Shown here piece after piece: positions 17,564 through 25,780 of a DNA stretch of 64,000 nt. The DNA is taken from assembly GCA_965279655.1 (NCBI GenBank), contig OZ257255.1, forward strand, positions 3,844,001-3,908,000, read 5' to 3'. A program made the position numbers and the translations under genes. The first letter of the stretch is position 1. Each line of letters starts with the position of its first letter. Source of the DNA: SCTM01 sp965279655 (GTDB lineage: Bacteria > Pseudomonadota > Alphaproteobacteria > Rhodospirillales > Rhodospirillaceae). The notes under the pieces are model-generated. The model had not been told where the DNA came from. It ran no database searches and saw only the letters and a list, made by a program, of their open reading frames with translations.

Positions 17564-18730
17564 TTAGGCCTTCACGCCGCGGATCAGCGGGGTGTTCGGC
17601 ACGGAGACGACCTTGAGCCCGTTTTTCTTGAACTCGCCCGGGAAGTCGATGCTGTGCCAATCGGCGTACCAGTCTTCATGGTTCCAACGGTAGTTGTACC
17701 AGAGGGTGTACTTGCCTTTGACGGTTTCGGGCATGTGGTTGTCGTCGGTTGGCGAGAACACGCCGCCCGGACGCAGGACGCGGGCCACTTCCTTGATGAT
17801 GGCTTGCGTGCCCGTGTAGTCGACTTCGTGGAACAGCAGATTCGACACGACGAGGTCGAAGTGATTGTCCGGGAACTTGGTGTCCTCGGCCAGACGCTGC
17901 GCGAAGTTCACGGCGATGCCGTTGTCGGCTGCCTTCAAGTGCGCGTAACGCACCATCGGGCCACCGATGTCCAGGCCCCACACTTCGGCTTCCGGGAAGC
18001 GGCGCTTCATCGAAGAAGCGAACTGTCCGTTCGAGGTGCCGATGTCGAGGATGCGCTTGATCTTGCCGTCCGCCGGCGTCGCCGCATTGGCGGCCATGCC
18101 GATGTGGGCACCGTCCTGGTAGTTGCGGTCGACGTAGGCGCCCCAGTTGGTGCCGCAGTCGTACATGTGGCCGGCGAAGGCATCGCCGACGTAACCGCCC
18201 GGCATCGAGTGGATTTCGTGGGCGGTGTATTCCGGGATGTGCATCTTCGGATTCAGTTCGAGCGTGCCGGGCCCGAGCTTGTCGGCCTTCTCCATCTCCG
18301 CCAGGTACATGTCGGCGTTCTGATGGTAGTAGTCCTGCACCATCTTGTACTTGAGCTTCTGATGGCTCGAGCGCGCGCGGCAGGTCATGGAGATGAGCGG
18401 ATCCTTCTCGATCAAGGACACCGCTTCCTTCCAGGTCATCGGCTTCTTCGGATCGATCTTCTTGGCGCTGAGCAGTTCGATCGCGCGCGCTTCGGCGGCA
18501 CGCTCCAATTCCTGGCCGCGCCAGGTGTAGATGCCGGAGTAGAAGTCGCCCTTGCTCTCCATGTCGAGGCTCGGCTGACGGGCGTAGATGCCGTCATAGC
18601 CGCGCAGCGCGAGGCGCTTCACGACGTCGGCCGCTTCGGCGCGGTTCGCGGCCAGCACGGTGGTCGCGGAAGCGGCCATGGCCGCGGTGGTGTACTCGAA
18701 CACCTGGCGGCGGTTCATTCGGAACTTCAT
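17564..18730 (-). CDS. Methyltransferase-fold protein with a twin-arginine signal
   Basis: This 388-residue protein begins with a Tat-like leader: Arg7-Arg8 in MNRRQVFEYT, a weakly hydrophobic stretch (TTAAMAASATTVLAA) and a likely cleavage after AEA at 33. Residues 35-220 are helical and match no domain I know. Residues 225-340 form a class I methyltransferase domain (ILDIGTSNGQFASSM, acidic residue in WGLDIGG, DLVVSNLLFHEV, RVLRPGGVF). SAM is not normally present outside the cytoplasm, so either the leader is not used for export or the domain has another role. The gene follows an unrecognised small gene by 23 bases and is likely translated from the same message. Confidence 0.8.
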   Translation of the reverse strand: MKFRMNRRQVFEYTTAAMAASATTVLAANRAEAADVVKRLALRGYDGIYARQPSLDMESKGDFYSGIYTWRGQELERAAEARAIELLSAKKIDPKKPMTWKEAVSLIEKDPLISMTCRARSSHQKLKYKMVQDYYHQNADMYLAEMEKADKLGPGTLELNPKMHIPEYTAHEIHSMPGGYVGDAFAGHMYDCGTNWGAYVDRNYQDGAHIGMAANAATPADGKIKRILDIGTSNGQFASSMKRRFPEAEVWGLDIGGPMVRYAHLKAADNGIAVNFAQRLAEDTKFPDNHFDLVVSNLLFHEVDYTGTQAIIKEVARVLRPGGVFSPTDDNHMPETVKGKYTLWYNYRWNHEDWYADWHSIDFPGEFKKNGLKVVSVPNTPLIRGVKA

Positions 18731-18753
18731 ATGTGTGTTCTCCCCAAACCTGA

Positions 18754-19152
18754 TTAGAGGGCTTTTTTGACGGTGGGATCGGGCACGTCAATCGACGCGC
18801 CATAGTGCACGGTGCCCATCATCTTGAACGGATCGTAGAGTTCGGTGACGAAAAGATCGCGGGCCGTCTTCAGCGAAGCCTTCTCGGCTTCCGTCGGCTG
18901 AAACTTCTCGATCATCTCGCGCGTGACCTTGCCGTTCTTCTCCATCAAGGTTTCCATGATGTAGAGGCGGCGCTGCATCGCCCAGACGTTGGCGCCCAGC
19001 GCCATCATCGAGGTGAAGATCGCATCGACCGTCGGCGCGACGGCTTCGGCAGCGGTGAACACGGCGGCATCGTAGTCGGCTTCGACGAACGGCGCGGCGT
19101 AGGTCTCGCGGTTCGTTTGCAGCTTGGATTTTACAATTTTCTTTTCGGCCAT
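18754..19152 (-). CDS. Hypothetical protein, partner of the Tat-leader methyltransferase
   Basis: This 132-residue protein is not recognised. It has a basic N-terminus, a central hydrophobic/amphipathic stretch (PTVDAIFTSMMALGANVWAMQRRLYIMETLMEKNG) and a helical C-terminus, with no signal peptide and no cysteine. The composition and codon use resemble the neighbours, and GGGGAGTC upstream gives a plausible ribosome site, so it is probably a genuine gene. It is first in a two-gene operon with the methyltransferase-fold protein. Confidence 0.7.
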   Translation of the reverse strand: MAEKKIVKSKLQTNRETYAAPFVEADYDAAVFTAAEAVAPTVDAIFTSMMALGANVWAMQRRLYIMETLMEKNGKVTREMIEKFQPTEAEKASLKTARDLFVTELYDPFKMMGTVHYGASIDVPDPTVKKAL

Positions 19153-19298
19153 CGGCGAGAGACTCCCCAGAAGAAGAATGATTCTAGGTTAGTCTGTGCG
19201 CAGCGGTCGGTCCACGGTGGTGTGGGGATAAGCGGCCCAACAGGGCCCATGCGTATCGGTTATAAGTGCCCGTCCAATCTGTGTTTTCGGGGTTTTCC

Positions 19299-19787
19299 AT
19301 GCTGCGCCTGCTCACGCTTCTCGCCGTTGTGACGTTCCTGAGCGCCGGGGCGGCGTCCGCCCAGACCGCCGCGGAGGTCACCAAGGCCAAGGATGAAATC
19401 TGGGCCAAGGAGCTCAGGATCTACGCCGGGCGGGCGAAAGGGGACGTCACCTACTACTACAACAATGCCTCGCCGGACTTCCTGGCCTGGACCTACGGCA
19501 CACCCAAGCCGTTCCGGAACGATAATCTGGCCAATGCCCGCGTCACGATGAAGGGCCAGGACAAGGAGAGGATCGAGACCAGCTTTCGCGATTTCTCCCT
19601 GCATGGGGACACGGCGATCATCTATTACGTGAATCACCGCACCATGCTGCCTGACGGCACGGCCGTCGATCAGACCTTCGACAACATCCACGTCTGGGTG
19701 CGGGACGGAAACGACTGGAAGGTGTTGGCCTCCATGTCGCGCCTCAACGACAAACCAAACGACAAGCCGGGCGAAAAATCTAAGTAG
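19299..19787 (+). CDS. Exported NTF2-like (DUF4440/SnoaL-like) protein
   Basis: This 162-residue protein has a Sec signal peptide (MLRLLTLLAVVTFLSAGAAS, cleavage after ASA) and a small alpha+beta domain. Its pattern (WAKELRIYAGRAKGDVTYYYNNASPDF, then FRDFSLHGDTAIIYYV and VWVRDGNDWKVLASMSRL) is typical of DUF4440/SnoaL-like NTF2 folds. These are often periplasmic binding or cyclase-like proteins with diverse ligands. ATG 19299 opens the signal peptide. Its 3' end overlaps the convergent O-GlcNAc transferase gene by 8 bases. Confidence 0.8.
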   Translation: MLRLLTLLAVVTFLSAGAASAQTAAEVTKAKDEIWAKELRIYAGRAKGDVTYYYNNASPDFLAWTYGTPKPFRNDNLANARVTMKGQDKERIETSFRDFSLHGDTAIIYYVNHRTMLPDGTAVDQTFDNIHVWVRDGNDWKVLASMSRLNDKPNDKPGEKSK

Positions 19788-21780
19788 CGCTGAGCGCCGC
19801 GTAGAACGCTTTCGCGAAGCCGGCGACATCGCACACGGTCGACGCCTGGAAGCGGCGGCGCAGATCCGCGCGCAAGGCCGCGCGCGCCTTCTGATCCGAC
19901 GCGAGGGCCTTGGCCTTCGTGACGAGACCTTCCACATCCGCGGCCACGCCTTCCGGATAGCCGCCGTGCGTCAGATGCGCCGTCGCGTGACGCCCGCAGA
20001 AGCGATCCCCGGGCACGGTCAGCACCGGCACGCCCATCAGGAGCGCTTCGCAGGTGGTGAGGCCGCCGGAGTACGGTGCGGTGTCGAGGATGACGTCCAC
20101 TTCGGCATACTGCGCGAGGAATTGTTCGTGGGACCCGCCGGTGCGGAACAGGAGACGTTCCGAGCCGATGCCCGCATCCACGAACAGCCGCGTGATCTTG
20201 GTCTGGCGCGCGTCATCCGCCAGCAAGTGATTGTTGAGCAGGAAGCGCGCATCGGGGATCGCCTTCAGCACCGCGGCCCACAGCGCCACCGACGTAGGCC
20301 CGATCTTGGTGACTTCGCTGAAGCATCCGAAGGTGATGCCGCCGGTGTCCGGGGCGGGGGCGACTGGCGGCGCGTAAGCCGGCGGCTGATAGCAGATGTA
20401 ATCCGGCGCGAAGCGCACGACGCGTTCGGTGTAATAGCGGTCATCTTCGGGCGGCGTGTGGATCGCATCGCCCAGCAGCACGTCGATGGTCTTGAGCCCG
20501 CGGGTGTCGACGTAGTCGCCCCAGGCGACTTGCCGCGGCGCGGGCCGCAGAGCAAACGTGGGCAAGCGGTTGTGCGGCGCATGGCCCGAAAGATCGATCA
20601 GGATATCGATCTCGTCGCGCGCGATGAGTTCAGCCAGGTGCACCGCCGACAACGCGCGCACGTCACGCCACGCATCGGCGGCGTCGCGAAACGACGCGGT
20701 GTGGTCGTCGGGTTTGGCGGTGGTCGAGTAGCAGGTGAGATGCCACGCCGCCTTGTCGCGCGCCGCGAACACCGGGAGCGCGAAGAACAGCATGGCGTGA
20801 AAGCGGAAATCGCCGGAGACGACGCCGAGGCGAAGGGGGCGCGCGGCGGCACGCTTGCGCGGGGCCGCATCGGCGAACATGGCGCCATAAGCAAGATGTT
20901 CGTGGAACAGTTCCGCGCGCGAGGTCTCCGGCGTGTAGTGCAGGCACATGAGCAGACTGGAGCGGATCGCGGCGAGATCGGGCTTGATGTCGAGCACGGC
21001 GCGGCGGTGCGCGACCGCATCCATGCTGCCGTCGTCCACGAGGTCCGCCAGGCCGACATAGGCGGGCACGAGGTCCGGATTGAGCGCGATGGCGCGCCGG
21101 AACATCGCCTCCGCTTCGGCCTTGCGCCCGATCTCACCGAGCACCGCACCCAGGTTCGCATGGGCTTCCGCGTGGGATGAGCGCAAATCGATGGTGCGGC
21201 GGAAGGCGGCTTCCGCGGCGTCCAGACGTCCCGCGGCGTGCAGCGCGTTGCCGAGATTGAAGCGCAGTTCGGCGGACTTCGGCGCGTGCGCGACCGCCTC
21301 GATCAGCACCGAGGCCGCGCCTTCCACATCGCCGTGCGCCTTCATCAGCACGGCGAGGTTGTTGTAGGCCGGCACGTGACCGGGTTTCAGAGCGATACAC
21401 CGCTGATAGCTCGCGGCGGCGGCCTCGAGTTGGCCGACCTTCTGCTGGGCATTGGCGAGGTTGAAGATGAGGTCGGGTTCGTCGGGCGCGGCAGCTTGCG
21501 CCCGTGTGAGAACCTCGAGGGCTTCGGCGCTGCGGCCCTGGGCCAACAAGCTGTTGCCCAGCGTGTTGAGCACGAACGGGGCCTCGCCGCCGACGGCAAT
21601 CGCACGATGGGCAAAGGCTTCGGCGCCGACGGGGTCGTGATCGTCCAACGCCAGCACCGCGAGAAGATTAAGCGCATCCGCGTTGCGGGGTGTCGCCGCG
21701 ACCACCTGCGTGGCGAGGATGGTGGCGGCATCGCGGTTGCCGGCGTGATAGAGCGCGATCGCGCGGGCGAGGTCGGACAT
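19780..21780 (-). CDS. TPR O-GlcNAc transferase-like protein (SPINDLY/GT41)
   Basis: This 666-residue cytoplasmic protein has about seven TPR repeats (residues 1-270, for example AEAHANLGAVLGEIGRKAEA). A GT41 catalytic region follows (residues 310-660), with IDILIDLSGHAPHNRL, RPAPRQVAWGDYVDTRGL, ITFGCFSEVTKIGPTSVALW and the nucleotide-binding DVILDTAPYSGGLTTCEALLMG. Bacterial relatives transfer GlcNAc-like sugars to proteins, for instance in flagellin or adhesin glycosylation, or serve in polysaccharide assembly. The start codon abuts the stop of the MsbA-like exporter, so both are co-transcribed with the exporter gene first. Confidence 0.9.
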   Translation of the reverse strand: MSDLARAIALYHAGNRDAATILATQVVAATPRNADALNLLAVLALDDHDPVGAEAFAHRAIAVGGEAPFVLNTLGNSLLAQGRSAEALEVLTRAQAAAPDEPDLIFNLANAQQKVGQLEAAAASYQRCIALKPGHVPAYNNLAVLMKAHGDVEGAASVLIEAVAHAPKSAELRFNLGNALHAAGRLDAAEAAFRRTIDLRSSHAEAHANLGAVLGEIGRKAEAEAMFRRAIALNPDLVPAYVGLADLVDDGSMDAVAHRRAVLDIKPDLAAIRSSLLMCLHYTPETSRAELFHEHLAYGAMFADAAPRKRAAARPLRLGVVSGDFRFHAMLFFALPVFAARDKAAWHLTCYSTTAKPDDHTASFRDAADAWRDVRALSAVHLAELIARDEIDILIDLSGHAPHNRLPTFALRPAPRQVAWGDYVDTRGLKTIDVLLGDAIHTPPEDDRYYTERVVRFAPDYICYQPPAYAPPVAPAPDTGGITFGCFSEVTKIGPTSVALWAAVLKAIPDARFLLNNHLLADDARQTKITRLFVDAGIGSERLLFRTGGSHEQFLAQYAEVDVILDTAPYSGGLTTCEALLMGVPVLTVPGDRFCGRHATAHLTHGGYPEGVAADVEGLVTKAKALASDQKARAALRADLRRRFQASTVCDVAGFAKAFYAALSAT

Positions 21781-23562
21781 TTAGTCGGCCGCCGCGGCGT
21801 GCGATGCGAATTGAAGCGCCTGAAGGCGGGCATAGAATCCGCCCGCCGCGAGAAGGCTGGCATGGGTGCCGGTCTCGACGACGCGGCCCTTGTCGATGAC
21901 GACGATCTGGTCCGCGCCGGCCACCGTCGACAGACGATGGGCAATGACGATGGTGGTGCGGCCCTGCTTCAGGCGCTCGAGCGCGCCTTGCACCTGCCGT
22001 TCCGTCTCCGCATCCAGTGCGCTTGTCGCTTCGTCGAGCAGGAGGATGGGCGCATTCTTGAGAAGCGCGCGGGCGATGGCGATGCGCTGACGTTGTCCAC
22101 CGGAGAGGGACTGTCCCCGTTCGCCGACGAAGGTGCCGTAGCCCTCCGGCAGGGCGGCGATGAATTCGTGTGCCCCCGCGGCGCGGGCGGCGGCTTCGAC
22201 CTCGGCGTCGTTCGCGTCGGCGCGGCCGAAGCGGATGTTCGCCGCCACGGTGTCGTCGAACAGCAGCGCATCCTGGCCGACGAGCGCGAGAGCATCGCGC
22301 AAGGAGCCAAGGGTCACGCTTGTCAGCGCCTGTCCGTCGATCTCAACCAAGCCTGAGGTCGGATCGTAGAAGCGCGGAATGAGATTCAAGACAGTGCTCT
22401 TGCCCGCGCCGGACGCGCCAACCAGCGCAGTAGTCTTGCCGGCAGGGGCGGTGAACGAGAGCCCATCGAGCACCGTGACCGCGCCATCGTAGGAAAAGCG
22501 CACGTCGGACATTTTCACTTCGCCGCCGGAAACGCGCAGCGGCACGGCGCCGGCGGCGTCGCGCAAGGTCGGGGCTGTGTCGAGCACGGAGAACAGGCGC
22601 TCCGCCCCGGCGAGGCCTTCGTTCACTTGGGCATTGGCATTTGCGAGCGCTTTCATCGGCCGATAGGCCGACAGCAGCGCGGTGATGAAGGAGAAGAACG
22701 CGCCGGCGGTCGTCACGCCCTCGATCACCCGCCAGCCGCCGTAGACAATGACCGTGGTGACGGCAACGCCGCCGAAGGTTTCCATCAGCGGGCTTGAGAC
22801 CGCCTTCACGCGTTCGGCCCGCACGATCAGGTCGCGGATCGTGCGAGTGAGCGTGGCCGCGCGGGATGCTTCGTAGCCTTCAAGGCGATAGGCCTTCACG
22901 AGACGAATGCCGGAAAGGCTTTGCTCGATGAGCGTCATCAGCGCGCCGGTTTGCGCTTGGGTATTCGCCGTGACTTTGCGCAAGCGCCGGCCGAGCCCCG
23001 TGACGGGAATCACCGTCGCCGGGAACGCGACGAAGGCGATCGTGGCGAGCAGCCAGTCCTGATAGAACATCACGCCGATGAGCAGCACGATCGACAGGCT
23101 CTCGCGGCCAAGACCCGTCAGCGCGGTGGACACGGCAAGGCGCATCGCGTTGATGTCGGTGGTGAGCCGCGAGATGAGGGTGCCGGTGCGATGTTCGGCG
23201 AAGAAGGCGAGATCCATCCGCAGGAGATGACCGTAGAGCCGGTTCTGCAGGTCCGTGAGGATGGTCTGCCCCACACGCGTCATGATCATGGTCTGGCCGT
23301 AGGCGGCGACACCTTTCACCGCGAAGCTGGCGAACACCGCAAGACCCACCGGCCACAACAGATCGGCGCGCCGTTCGACGAAGATGCGGTTGACCACCGG
23401 ATCCATCAGCAAGGCGAGCGCGGCGGTGGAGGCCGCCACGAGCGCCATGCACACACTCGCGAGGACGAACGCGCCGGCATAGGGCTTCACCGCTTCCCGC
23501 AGGAGGCGGCGCAGCGCCGTGGGCTGCGGCGGCAAGTTTGGCTCGGTCTCGCGCTGAGGCAT
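21781..23562 (-). CDS. MsbA-like ABC exporter (lipid/glycolipid flippase)
   Basis: This 593-residue half-transporter has six membrane segments (residues 30-310) and a C-terminal ATPase. Walker A is GASGAGKST, the Q-loop LVGQDALLFDDTV, the signature LSGGQRQRIAIARALL, Walker B ILLLDEATSALD and the switch His in VIAHRLS. The layout is that of MsbA, which flips lipid A-core, but other lipid exporters look alike. ATG 23562 is preferred over a TTG at 23601. It lies upstream of the O-GlcNAc transferase gene and divergent from a DegT/Gfo-Idh pair that could make a modified GlcNAc for lipid A, which supports an envelope-lipid substrate. Confidence 0.88.
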   Translation of the reverse strand: MPQRETEPNLPPQPTALRRLLREAVKPYAGAFVLASVCMALVAASTAALALLMDPVVNRIFVERRADLLWPVGLAVFASFAVKGVAAYGQTMIMTRVGQTILTDLQNRLYGHLLRMDLAFFAEHRTGTLISRLTTDINAMRLAVSTALTGLGRESLSIVLLIGVMFYQDWLLATIAFVAFPATVIPVTGLGRRLRKVTANTQAQTGALMTLIEQSLSGIRLVKAYRLEGYEASRAATLTRTIRDLIVRAERVKAVSSPLMETFGGVAVTTVIVYGGWRVIEGVTTAGAFFSFITALLSAYRPMKALANANAQVNEGLAGAERLFSVLDTAPTLRDAAGAVPLRVSGGEVKMSDVRFSYDGAVTVLDGLSFTAPAGKTTALVGASGAGKSTVLNLIPRFYDPTSGLVEIDGQALTSVTLGSLRDALALVGQDALLFDDTVAANIRFGRADANDAEVEAAARAAGAHEFIAALPEGYGTFVGERGQSLSGGQRQRIAIARALLKNAPILLLDEATSALDAETERQVQGALERLKQGRTTIVIAHRLSTVAGADQIVVIDKGRVVETGTHASLLAAGGFYARLQALQFASHAAAAD

Positions 23563-23757
23563 GCGGTGACTTAACGCGGGCGATTCGCCCTTGTCTAGCA
23601 AGGCGGTCTCCTAGGTCCCTGAGCAAGGCCGGGAATTGCCTCAAGGGGCACGAACGGCTAGGTTCGGCGCAGCTTGCGTGACCGGACCGAACAGTGGGTC
23701 GCGACGCACGGGCCCAGCTTCCCTGCCCTCGTTCCTTAACTCTAAGGCATTGTTTTA

Positions 23758-24909
23758 ATGCGAGATTTTGCCGAGGCGCCGGTCACCGACCGTCCCGTCG
23801 CCTTCATCGACCTGCAGGCCCAGCGGGCGCGCATCGGCGAGCGCATGGACGCAGCCATCGCGCGCGTTCTGGCCCATGGCGCCTTCATCATGGGACCGGA
23901 AGTGGCCGAAGCGGAACGCCGCCTCGTCGCCCATAGCGGCGCCAAGTATGTGGTGAGCTGCTCCAGCGGCACCACGGCGATGATCATGGCGCTGATGGCC
24001 AAGGACGTGGGCCGCGGCGACGCGGTGTTCGTGCCGTCCTTCACCTTCACCGCCACCGCCGAAGTCGCCGTGCTGGTGAACGCCACCCCGGTGTTCGTCG
24101 ACGTGCACCCCGACACCATGTGCATGGACGCGAACAGCCTGGAGCGTGCCGTCGCGGTCGCCAAGAAAACCGGCCTGCGCCCGGCTTGTGTGATTCCGGT
24201 GGACCTGTTTGGCCTGCCCGCGGACTACGACGCCATCGGCGCGGTCGCGAAAGCGCACGGCATGTGGATCCTGGACGACGCGGCCCAGAGCTATGGCGCC
24301 AGCTACAAGGGCCGCAAGCTCGGCACCGTCGCGGACATTACGGCCACCAGCTTCTATCCCTCCAAGCCGCTCGGCTGTTACGGCGATGGCGGCGCGGTGT
24401 TCACCGACGACGAGGAAGTGACCCAGCGCCTGACGCAAGTGCGCGTGCATGGGCAGGGCAAAGACCGCAACGAGAATGTGCGCGTCGGGCTAACAGCGCG
24501 CTTCGATTCCATCCAAGCCGCTGTGCTGATCGAAAAGCTCAACATCTTCGACGCAGAGATCGCGGAAAGAAACGCGGTCGCCGCGCGCTACACCGAAGCG
24601 CTGAAGGACCTTGTGCAGACACCGCAGGTGCCGAAGGACTGCACCTCCGTATGGGCGCAGTACACTATCCGCACGCCGCGCCGGGATCGTCTGGTCGCGG
24701 CTTTGAAGGACAAGGGTGTGCCGACCAACGTGTTCTACCCGAAGCCGATCCACGTGCAGGCGCCCTATCGGGACTATCCGGTGGCGGGCAACGGATTGCC
24801 GGTGACGGAAGACCTGGCGCGGGACGTCGTCAGTCTGCCGATGCATCCCTATCTGACGCTTGCGGATCAGGACCGCGTGATCGCGGCCTTGCGCACAGCC
24901 CTCAGCTAG
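23758..24909 (+). CDS. DegT/DnrJ/EryC1 sugar aminotransferase (GnnB/WbpE-like)
   Basis: This 383-residue PLP enzyme transfers an amino group to a keto-sugar nucleotide. Lys203 in SFYPSKPLGCYGDGGA should bind PLP; the Asp pair and Gln of LDDAAQSYGASY and the SSGTTAM phosphate loop are intact. The stretch KPLGCYGDGGAVFT and the C-terminal GVPTNVFYPKP...LPMHPYL resemble WbpE, which aminates UDP-3-keto-GlcNAcA. They also resemble GnnB, which makes UDP-GlcNAc3N for lipid A. A Gfo/Idh dehydrogenase follows 4 bases later, as both pathways need. Confidence 0.9.
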   Translation: MRDFAEAPVTDRPVAFIDLQAQRARIGERMDAAIARVLAHGAFIMGPEVAEAERRLVAHSGAKYVVSCSSGTTAMIMALMAKDVGRGDAVFVPSFTFTATAEVAVLVNATPVFVDVHPDTMCMDANSLERAVAVAKKTGLRPACVIPVDLFGLPADYDAIGAVAKAHGMWILDDAAQSYGASYKGRKLGTVADITATSFYPSKPLGCYGDGGAVFTDDEEVTQRLTQVRVHGQGKDRNENVRVGLTARFDSIQAAVLIEKLNIFDAEIAERNAVAARYTEALKDLVQTPQVPKDCTSVWAQYTIRTPRRDRLVAALKDKGVPTNVFYPKPIHVQAPYRDYPVAGNGLPVTEDLARDVVSLPMHPYLTLADQDRVIAALRTALS

Positions 24910-24913
24910 CCCC

Positions 24914-25780
24914 TTGTCTGCCACGCCTCTTCGCATCGGCGTCATCGGCCTTGGCGCCATGGGCCTGCGCCACGCGCGCAACGTCGCGGCGCATGCGGAC
25001 GCGCGATTGGTGGGTGCGGTCGATCCGGATCCGGCGCGGCACCCGAGCGATCTCGGCTGCCCGATCCACCTCACACAGGACGCGCTGATCGGCGCGGTGG
25101 ATGCGGTGATCGTCGCGGCGCCGACGCTGCTGCATACGCAAGTCGCCCTGCCGTTGCTGAACGCCGGCATCTCCTGCCTGATCGAGAAACCGGTGGCGCT
25201 GACGCGAGAAGAGTTCGCGCAGATCCGCGGTGCGGTGCGCAAAGGCGCCGTCATCCGCGCGGGACACATCGAGCGTTTCAATCCGGCGATCCGGGCCTTG
25301 CTGGCTGCGAAGCCGGCAGATATCCGCACACTGACCGCGCGGCGCATCAGCGGCGCCAGCGCGCGGATGTCGGACGTGGATGTGATCGTCGACCTGATGG
25401 TGCACGATCTGGATGTGGTCATGACCGTCAAGGGCTTGCCGGTCAGCGCGGTCAGCGCGACCGGGACCCGCGACAATGCCACCGCTACGCTCACGTTCAG
25501 CGACGGCGCGACCGCGACGGTCACCGCCGACCGCACGACGCCGACGCGCATTCGCGATCTGGATGTCGTAACAGGCAACGCCGCGTTTCACCTCGACTAC
25601 ATCGCGCGCAGCCTGACGAAAGATGGAGTGGCGCAGGACGTTGAACAGGCGGATGCTCTGAGCACGGAACTGACGGCCTTCATCGCCGCCGTGCGCGGCA
25701 CGGGGAATGCTGTCACCCTCGACGAGGCGGAGGCGAGCATGGATATCGTCTGGCGGGTTCAGGCCGCCCTCGGGTTATGA
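24914..25780 (+). CDS. Gfo/Idh/MocA oxidoreductase (GnnA/WbpB-like)
   Basis: This 288-residue NAD(P)-dependent dehydrogenase has the Rossmann motif GVIGLGAMG, the EKP signature at 91-93 (CLIEKPVAL) and the catalytic Asp160/His164 of DLMVHDLD. The GHIERFNPAI segment is common in UDP-GlcNAc 3-dehydrogenases. Together with the aminotransferase 4 bases upstream it would oxidise and aminate carbon 3 of UDP-GlcNAc. The start must be TTG 24914, since the next in-frame ATG (24959) would remove the nucleotide-binding motif; translational coupling probably compensates. The last four bases overlap the next gene (ATGA). Confidence 0.88.
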   Translation: MSATPLRIGVIGLGAMGLRHARNVAAHADARLVGAVDPDPARHPSDLGCPIHLTQDALIGAVDAVIVAAPTLLHTQVALPLLNAGISCLIEKPVALTREEFAQIRGAVRKGAVIRAGHIERFNPAIRALLAAKPADIRTLTARRISGASARMSDVDVIVDLMVHDLDVVMTVKGLPVSAVSATGTRDNATATLTFSDGATATVTADRTTPTRIRDLDVVTGNAAFHLDYIARSLTKDGVAQDVEQADALSTELTAFIAAVRGTGNAVTLDEAEASMDIVWRVQAALGL

